From Candidatus Elarobacter sp. (lineage in GTDB: Bacteria; Vulcanimicrobiota; Vulcanimicrobiia; Vulcanimicrobiales; Vulcanimicrobiaceae): a stretch of DNA of 8,689 bases. The stretch lies in contig JASLGJ010000259.1 in assembly GCA_030150085.1 (NCBI GenBank), forward strand, positions 1 through 8,689. The letters run 5' to 3'. How positions within the stretch are numbered: position 1 is the stretch's first letter; the number at the start of each line of letters is the position of its first letter. Below, in pieces: positions 5,630 through 8,689 of the stretch. Both the position numbers and the translations under genes were made by a program. Below the pieces are notes generated by a model. The model saw only the letters and a program-made list of their open reading frames with translations, had not been told where the DNA came from and ran no database searches.

Positions 5630-6332
5630 CGCCACCGCGCTGCGCCGCGCGGTCCGCCGCCTGCTGCTGCCGGGCCTTGAGCACGATCGGCCGCGACGGG
5701 CACATCGTGACCGGGCAGCGCTCGCACAGCGGGGTCGGGGCCTTGCAGATCTCGCGCCCGTGCAGGATCAGCCAGTGGTGGGCGTGGCGCCACTGCTCGG
5801 GCGGCACCAGCTTGGTGACGTCGTCCTCCACCGCGCGGGGCGTCGTGCCCAAGGTCAGCCCGAGCCGGTGCGCGACCCGGAAGACGTGGGTGTCGACCGC
5901 GAACGCGGCCTCCTCGAAGGCCACCGACATCACCACGTTGGCGGTCTTGCGGCCGACCCCCGGCAGCGCTTCGAGCGCCTCGCGCTCGCTGGGCACCTGC
6001 CCGCCGTGCTCGGCCATCAGGCCGCGCGCGGCGTTGATGATGTTCTTGGCCTTCATCCGGAAGAAGCCGCACGACTTGATGATCCCCTCGACGTCGGCCT
6101 GCTCGGCCGCGGCCAGGGCCGCCGCGTCGGGGTAGCGGGCGAACAGCGCCGGGGTGGTCTGGTTGACCCGCACGTCGGTGCACTGCGCGCTCAGGATGAC
6201 CGCGATCAGCAGCTCGAAGGGGTTGCGGTACTCCAGCGCGGTCACCGCGTTGGGGTAGGTCCGCGCGAGGATGGCCAGCTCCTCGGCCGCCACCGCCCGG
6301 GTCACCTTGCGCTTGGGAAAGGGAATCGTCAC
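5556..6332 (-). CDS. nth: Endonuclease III (DNA glycosylase/AP lyase)
   Basis: A bifunctional base-excision-repair enzyme that removes oxidised pyrimidines and nicks the abasic site. The 258-aa product carries the helix-hairpin-helix LPGVGRKTANVV with catalytic Lys129 and the catalytic Asp147 in AVDTHVF, spaced 18 residues apart as in E. coli (Lys120/Asp138). A [4Fe-4S] cysteine set follows at 196, 203, 206 and 211. The last spacing is four residues rather than the usual five (C-x6-C-x2-C-x4-C). After the cluster comes an unusual ~45-residue basic, Ala/Arg-rich tail; E. coli Nth is 211 aa. The tail's final part is antisense to the opposing gene (overlap 5556-5629). The start is GTG at 6332 with weak ribosome-binding support (GAAGG about 8-10 nt upstream). 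It diverges from the molybdoenzyme gene across a 41-bp gap. Confidence 0.95.
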   Translation of the reverse strand: MTIPFPKRKVTRAVAAEELAILARTYPNAVTALEYRNPFELLIAVILSAQCTDVRVNQTTPALFARYPDAAALAAAEQADVEGIIKSCGFFRMKAKNIINAARGLMAEHGGQVPSEREALEALPGVGRKTANVVMSVAFEEAAFAVDTHVFRVAHRLGLTLGTTPRAVEDDVTKLVPPEQWRHAHHWLILHGREICKAPTPLCERCPVTMCPSRPIVLKARQQQAADRAAQRGGVKSASGRVRPSAPAAAAGRPRRSP

Positions 6333-6373
6333 GGAGCGGAACCTTCGCGCGGGCGCGGCGAATCCTAGCTCGC

Positions 6374-6970
6374 ATGCCGTTCTTCAAGCAGAAGGACCCG
6401 ACCGTCCCGCCCGGCCAGCACGTGACCGACGGCTTCCCGATCCTGCACGTGGGGGACGTCCCGCCGATCGACCCGGCGACCTGGCGCCTGCGCGTCTTCG
6501 GCTTGGTCGAGGAACCGTTCGAGCTCGGCTTCGACGAGCTGCGCGCCCTGCCCGCGACCGAATGGCGGGGCGACATCCACTGCGTGACCCGCTGGTCCAA
6601 GCAGAACACGTACTGGGTCGGGGTGAAGTTCGCCGACCTGCTCGCCCGCGCCAAGCCGCTCGGCACTGCCACGCACGTCGTGCAGCACGCCGACAACGAC
6701 TACACCACCAACTTGCCGCTGGCGGAGATGACCGGCGACGACGTGCTGGTGGCGTACGAGTTCGACGGCCGGCCGATCGAGCCGATCCACGGCGGCCCGG
6801 TCCGCATGCTCGTGCCCAAGAAGTATTTCTGGAAGAGCGCCAAGTGGCTGCACGGCATCGAGCTGCTCGACCGCGACCGGAAGGGCTTCTGGGAAGTGCG
6901 CGGCTACAACAACGACGCCGACCCCTGGAAGGAAGAGCGCTACTCCGACCTCCCGTCCTGGTTCGGCTGA
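6374..6970 (+). CDS. Sulfite oxidase-like molybdopterin oxidoreductase
   Basis: A 198-aa protein of the oxidoreductase molybdopterin-binding family (COG2041). It is a stand-alone catalytic domain close in length to the short cytoplasmic sulfite oxidase-like proteins. Cys70 in DIHCVTRWSK sits where the family's molybdenum-ligating cysteine is found. Other family landmarks are WRLRVFGLVEEP at the first strand, GGPVRMLVPKKYFWKSAKWLHGIEL near the end, and the closing WEVRGYNNDADPWKEERY. There is no twin-arginine or Sec signal, unlike MsrP, and no haem or dimerisation domain, so it probably acts in the cytoplasm with an unknown electron partner. Substrate unknown: sulfite or a sulfoxide is only a guess. 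No clear Shine-Dalgarno precedes ATG 6374. It is monocistronic, diverges from nth, and is followed by its own terminator. Confidence 0.9.
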   Translation: MPFFKQKDPTVPPGQHVTDGFPILHVGDVPPIDPATWRLRVFGLVEEPFELGFDELRALPATEWRGDIHCVTRWSKQNTYWVGVKFADLLARAKPLGTATHVVQHADNDYTTNLPLAEMTGDDVLVAYEFDGRPIEPIHGGPVRMLVPKKYFWKSAKWLHGIELLDRDRKGFWEVRGYNNDADPWKEERYSDLPSWFG

Positions 6971-7024
6971 ACGGGGCTCGGCGACACGACGCCTCGCCTA
7001 CTCGACGACGAACGGAAAACGAAG

Positions 7025-7060
7025 ACGCCGGCCGCTGAAAGCGACCGGCGTTCTTCTTCG
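7025..7060 (+). terminator. Rho-independent terminator after the molybdoenzyme gene
   Basis: An 11-position stem (7025-7035 with 7041-7051) has one C-A mismatch and a 5-nt TGAAA loop, followed by TTCTTCTTC. It begins about 55 nt after the stop at 6970. On the other strand the stem is followed by CTTCGTTTTCC, so it may also slow leftward transcripts from the lipoprotein gene. Confidence 0.75.
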
Positions 7061-7061
7061 G

Positions 7062-7117
7062 GGCGGCTCGGCCAAAGGCCGAACGCGAAGGATTCAGCGG
7101 AACGCTGAATCCACTAG
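7062..7117. repeat. Double-hairpin repeat, copy B
   Basis: Same plan as copy A at 1606-1659. Hairpin one is TCGGCC-AAA-GGCCGA (7068-7082). A conserved linker follows; the 19-nt block 7077-7095 is identical to 1621-1639. Hairpin two is a perfect 10-bp stem GGATTCAGCG / CGCTGAATCC with loop GAA (7090-7112). The element ends in CTAG, which includes the lipoprotein stop codon. The inner stem and loops differ from copy A while pairing is kept. It is a single short unit, without the tandem expansion of copy A. Confidence 0.88.
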
Positions 7118-8001
7118 AGCGTGTCGAACGTGCCGATCAGGGCCGCGCCCGAGTTGCACTGCACGCCGGGCAGCGCGGCGACCGAGCCCGCGGTGCAGTC
7201 GATCGCGAAGAGCGAGGTGCCGGCGGTGCTCGGGTAGTTCAGCGTGCCGGCGGTGTTCGGCTGCGTGAGCGAGCCCGAGGCGAACAGGTTCTTGGCGTCG
7301 AGCGTGTCGATCGGGGTGATCGTCGCGCCGGCGGTGTTCGCGCCGATGACGAAGTTCACGTCCGCGGTCGGGTTCTGGATCGGGCCGGCCGGCTGGGCGG
7401 CGGTGAACGTCGCGGCGGGCGCGGTCGCGCTGGTGCCGAGGGTCGCGACGTTCGAGGAGCTGTACGGCGCGGGCGTGCCGGGGTTCGTCGAGCCGTAGGC
7501 GACCGACGCGCCCAGCGACGAGGCCGCGTCGTGCATGCGGTACTGCACGCCGGTCGAGTAGTCGAAGTCCTGGAACAGGCGGCAGGTGTAGCCCGCGCCC
7601 GCGGTTCCGGCGATCACGACGGTGTACTTGCCGTTGGTCGCGAGCTGCGGGATCGGGCACGAGATGCCGGCCAGCGCGGCCGAGCTCGAGGAGGCGCCGG
7701 CGGCGCGCACGACCGCGGTGTACGCGACGTTCGGCTCTTGGATGAAGAGCGACGGCTGGCCGTAGGGCATGTTGGTCGTGCTCGGCGCGGCGGGCGCGCT
7801 CGCGGCGGCGGCGCCGACCGCGGTCAGGTAGACGTCGATGTTGCTGCCGAGATCGGGCGCGCCGTTCACGAAGCGGATGTTCGCGGTCTGACCGCCGGTG
7901 CCGACGTTGTTGCCGAGCACGCCGGACGAACCTCCGCTGCAGCCAGCCAGCGAGAGAGCGGCAGGCACTGCCACCAGAACAGCAAGACGGGTCAGAGTCA
8001 T
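7114..8001 (-). CDS. DUF4397-like secreted lipoprotein
   Basis: A 295-aa protein with a lipoprotein signal: MTLTR, a hydrophobic core, and the lipobox L18-A19-G20-C21. Cys21 would be lipidated and anchor it outside the cytoplasmic membrane. A Gly/Ser-rich linker (22-40) follows. Then comes TANIRFVNGAPDLGSNIDVYL, typical of DUF4397 beta-sandwich domains, and KYTVVIAG further on. A second, weaker beta-rich half (about 152-295) is Ala/Thr/Ser/Pro-rich. Four mature-chain cysteines come in two pairs (115/140 and 269/282), consistent with disulfides outside the cytoplasm. ATG 8001 is chosen over the upstream in-frame start at 8043: it puts the signal peptide first and has AGGA eight bases upstream. 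Function unknown. The TAG stop is the first triplet of the copy B repeat. Confidence 0.85.
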   Translation of the reverse strand: MTLTRLAVLVAVPAALSLAGCSGGSSGVLGNNVGTGGQTANIRFVNGAPDLGSNIDVYLTAVGAAAASAPAAPSTTNMPYGQPSLFIQEPNVAYTAVVRAAGASSSSAALAGISCPIPQLATNGKYTVVIAGTAGAGYTCRLFQDFDYSTGVQYRMHDAASSLGASVAYGSTNPGTPAPYSSSNVATLGTSATAPAATFTAAQPAGPIQNPTADVNFVIGANTAGATITPIDTLDAKNLFASGSLTQPNTAGTLNYPSTAGTSLFAIDCTAGSVAALPGVQCNSGAALIGTFDTL

Positions 8002-8009
8002 TCGAAGGG

Positions 8010-8013
8010 TCCT
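8010..8013 (-). promoter_or_regulatory. Shine-Dalgarno AGGA of the lipoprotein gene
   Basis: On the minus strand ATAGGACCC lies with its AGGA 8 nt before ATG 8001. This supports that start over the longer frame starting at 8043, whose extra residues (YVHTHPLSDRTLR) would spoil the signal peptide. Confidence 0.6.
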
Positions 8014-8056
8014 ATCGGAGAGCGGGTGCGTATGGACGTACACGGAGAACGCACGA

Positions 8057-8088
8057 AACGTACCATTGGTCTCGCCCGCGTAAACGCG
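8057..8088 (-). promoter_or_regulatory. Candidate lipoprotein promoter with overlapping dyad
   Basis: The 136-bp gap between mutY and the lipoprotein gene holds a perfect 12-bp dyad CGCGT-AA-ACGCG (8077-8088, plus-strand reading). On the minus strand TTTACG (8084-8079) and TACGTT (8062-8057), 16 bp apart, weakly resemble -35 and -10 boxes. The dyad covers the -35, so it could be an operator. Matches are poor (4/6 and 3/6). Confidence 0.25.
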
Positions 8089-8137
8089 TAGCCCGTGAGA
8101 GCAGGGTTAGCGTTCGCTCGGAATTCGCTGAAGCAAC

Positions 8138-8689
8138 TTAGCGCAAACGCACCGTTTCCGCGACGCGCGTCACGATGCCGTCGCGCACCAGCGCGTCGAC
8201 GATGCCGGGGAGCTCGTGCAGGCGGTCGGCCGGAACGATCGCGGCCAGATCGCGCTCCAGCGCGTCGTAGGCGAGCGTCTGGCGTGGCGGCACGTCGCGC
8301 AAGCGGTCGATGACCCGCCCGCGCAGGAAGCGCGTCGTGCGCTCGAACGGCAAGGCGCTCTGCGGCGGCTTGCGCTTGGCGTGCGCGCGCGCCCGCTCGG
8401 CCAGCGCGTACGGGTCGACCGGCGCCGCCGCGCAGTGCTCGCGCAGCGGGCAGACCAGGCACTTCGGCGCGCGCGCGGTGCAGACCGTCGCGCCGAGGTC
8501 CATCAGGGCGGAGTTCCAGTCGTGCGCGGCGGCAGCGGGCACCGCGGCCAGTGCGAGCGTGTCGAGCGCGCGCGCGTCGGCCAGCGGCGGGTGCTCGAGG
8601 CCGAAGCGCACGCGGTGCACCACCCGGCGCAGGTTGACGTCCATCGCGGCATCGGGCAGCTCGAAGGCGGCCGCGCTGCGCGCGTTCGC
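8138..8689 (-). CDS. mutY: Adenine DNA glycosylase MutY (N-terminus off window)
   Basis: This base-excision-repair glycosylase removes adenine mispaired with 8-oxoguanine. Only the C-terminal 183 residues are inside the window; the frame is open at the right edge, and the ATG at 8644 is internal. The first visible residues (ARSAAAFELPDAAMDVNLRRVVHRV) match the segment with the catalytic Asp, found in the family as LD-x-N-V-x-R-V. The landmark DWNSALMDLGATVCTARAPKCLVCPLREHC follows, with the canonical [4Fe-4S] set C-x6-C-x2-C-x5-C. The last ~95 residues (PFERTTRFLRGRVIDRLRDVPPRQTLAYDAL..., IVDALVRDGIV) do not look like the NUDIX-type 8-oxoG-recognition domain of E. coli MutY. They look like the short winged-helix-like tail I recall from actinobacterial MutY. 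It is upstream of, and co-directional with, the lipoprotein gene, with no obvious terminator between. Confidence 0.92.
   Translation of the reverse strand, partial: ANARSAAAFELPDAAMDVNLRRVVHRVRFGLEHPPLADARALDTLALAAVPAAAAHDWNSALMDLGATVCTARAPKCLVCPLREHCAAAPVDPYALAERARAHAKRKPPQSALPFERTTRFLRGRVIDRLRDVPPRQTLAYDALERDLAAIVPADRLHELPGIVDALVRDGIVTRVAETVRLR

Noticed and set aside
5114..5635. N-terminal extension of the SRPBCC frame back to 5635
   Set aside because: It is Arg/Gln/His/Glu-biased antisense of the 5126-5629 gene, and a good Shine-Dalgarno marks GTG 5113.
6338..6370. Possible third repeat copy upstream of the molybdoenzyme gene (GCGAATCCTAG)
   Set aside because: Only about 11 nt resemble the repeat end; the stem is broken and the 19-nt core is missing. 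Chance is likely in GC-rich sequence.
5524..6696. 390-aa minus-strand ORF over nth and the molybdoenzyme gene
   Set aside because: It is a shadow frame with low-complexity composition; both overlapped genes have recognised family motifs.
8101..8137. Terminator after mutY
   Set aside because: Only direct repeats of TTCGCT and a 4-bp stem with a 2-nt loop are present, with no T-run.

Overview
This is an 8.7-kb stretch of a high-GC bacterial chromosome with densely packed genes on both strands. Nothing in it looks like a phage, plasmid or insertion sequence. The mix of genes suggests an uncultured high-GC lineage such as Candidatus Eremiobacterota (WPS-2) or a relative: a PDZ-like/multi-TM/GAF sensor, an uncharacterised ABC-2 trio, a small cytoplasmic sulfite-oxidase-like enzyme, a DUF4397-like lipoprotein, and a MutY with an actinobacterial-style tail. 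That placement is inference from gene content only; there is no rRNA or other marker gene here.

Layout. (1) 2-1684 (+): the 3' part of a membrane sensor with a PDZ-like piece, about eight TM segments and a GAF domain but no recognisable output domain. Its last codons run through a palindromic repeat array. (2) 1656-4290 (-): a tightly overlapping three-gene operon (ATPase, permease, permease) for an ABC-2 exporter of unknown substrate. (3) 4291-4657: a divergent regulatory region, then a 20-residue Lys/Ala-rich micro-gene with a strong Shine-Dalgarno sequence and a textbook terminator. (4) 4658-5113 (-): an SRPBCC-fold protein, divergent from a 167-aa unknown protein (5126-5629, +) with only 12 bp between start codons. 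(5) 5556-6332 (-): endonuclease III (nth), overlapping the unknown gene's 3' end tail to tail. (6) 6374-6970 (+): a sulfite-oxidase-like molybdoenzyme with its own terminator. (7) 7114-8001 (-): a secreted DUF4397-like lipoprotein. (8) 8138-8689 (-): the C-terminal part of MutY, running off the right edge.

The most interesting structure is a repeat family. Two copies about 5.4 kb apart share a plan of two perfect hairpins. The inner stem bases and loops differ, but pairing is kept by matched changes on both arms. Each copy starts exactly at the TAG stop codon of a minus-strand gene, so the element supplies the stop. At the left copy the array is expanded and is also read in frame by the convergent sensor gene, adding a repeat-encoded tail. 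The second item of interest is the KA-rich micro-protein.

Two base-excision-repair glycosylases of the HhH-GPD family (Nth and MutY) lie within 2 kb of each other but not in one operon. No tRNA, rRNA, CRISPR array or insertion sequence was seen, and no gene-free stretch exceeds about 200 bp.
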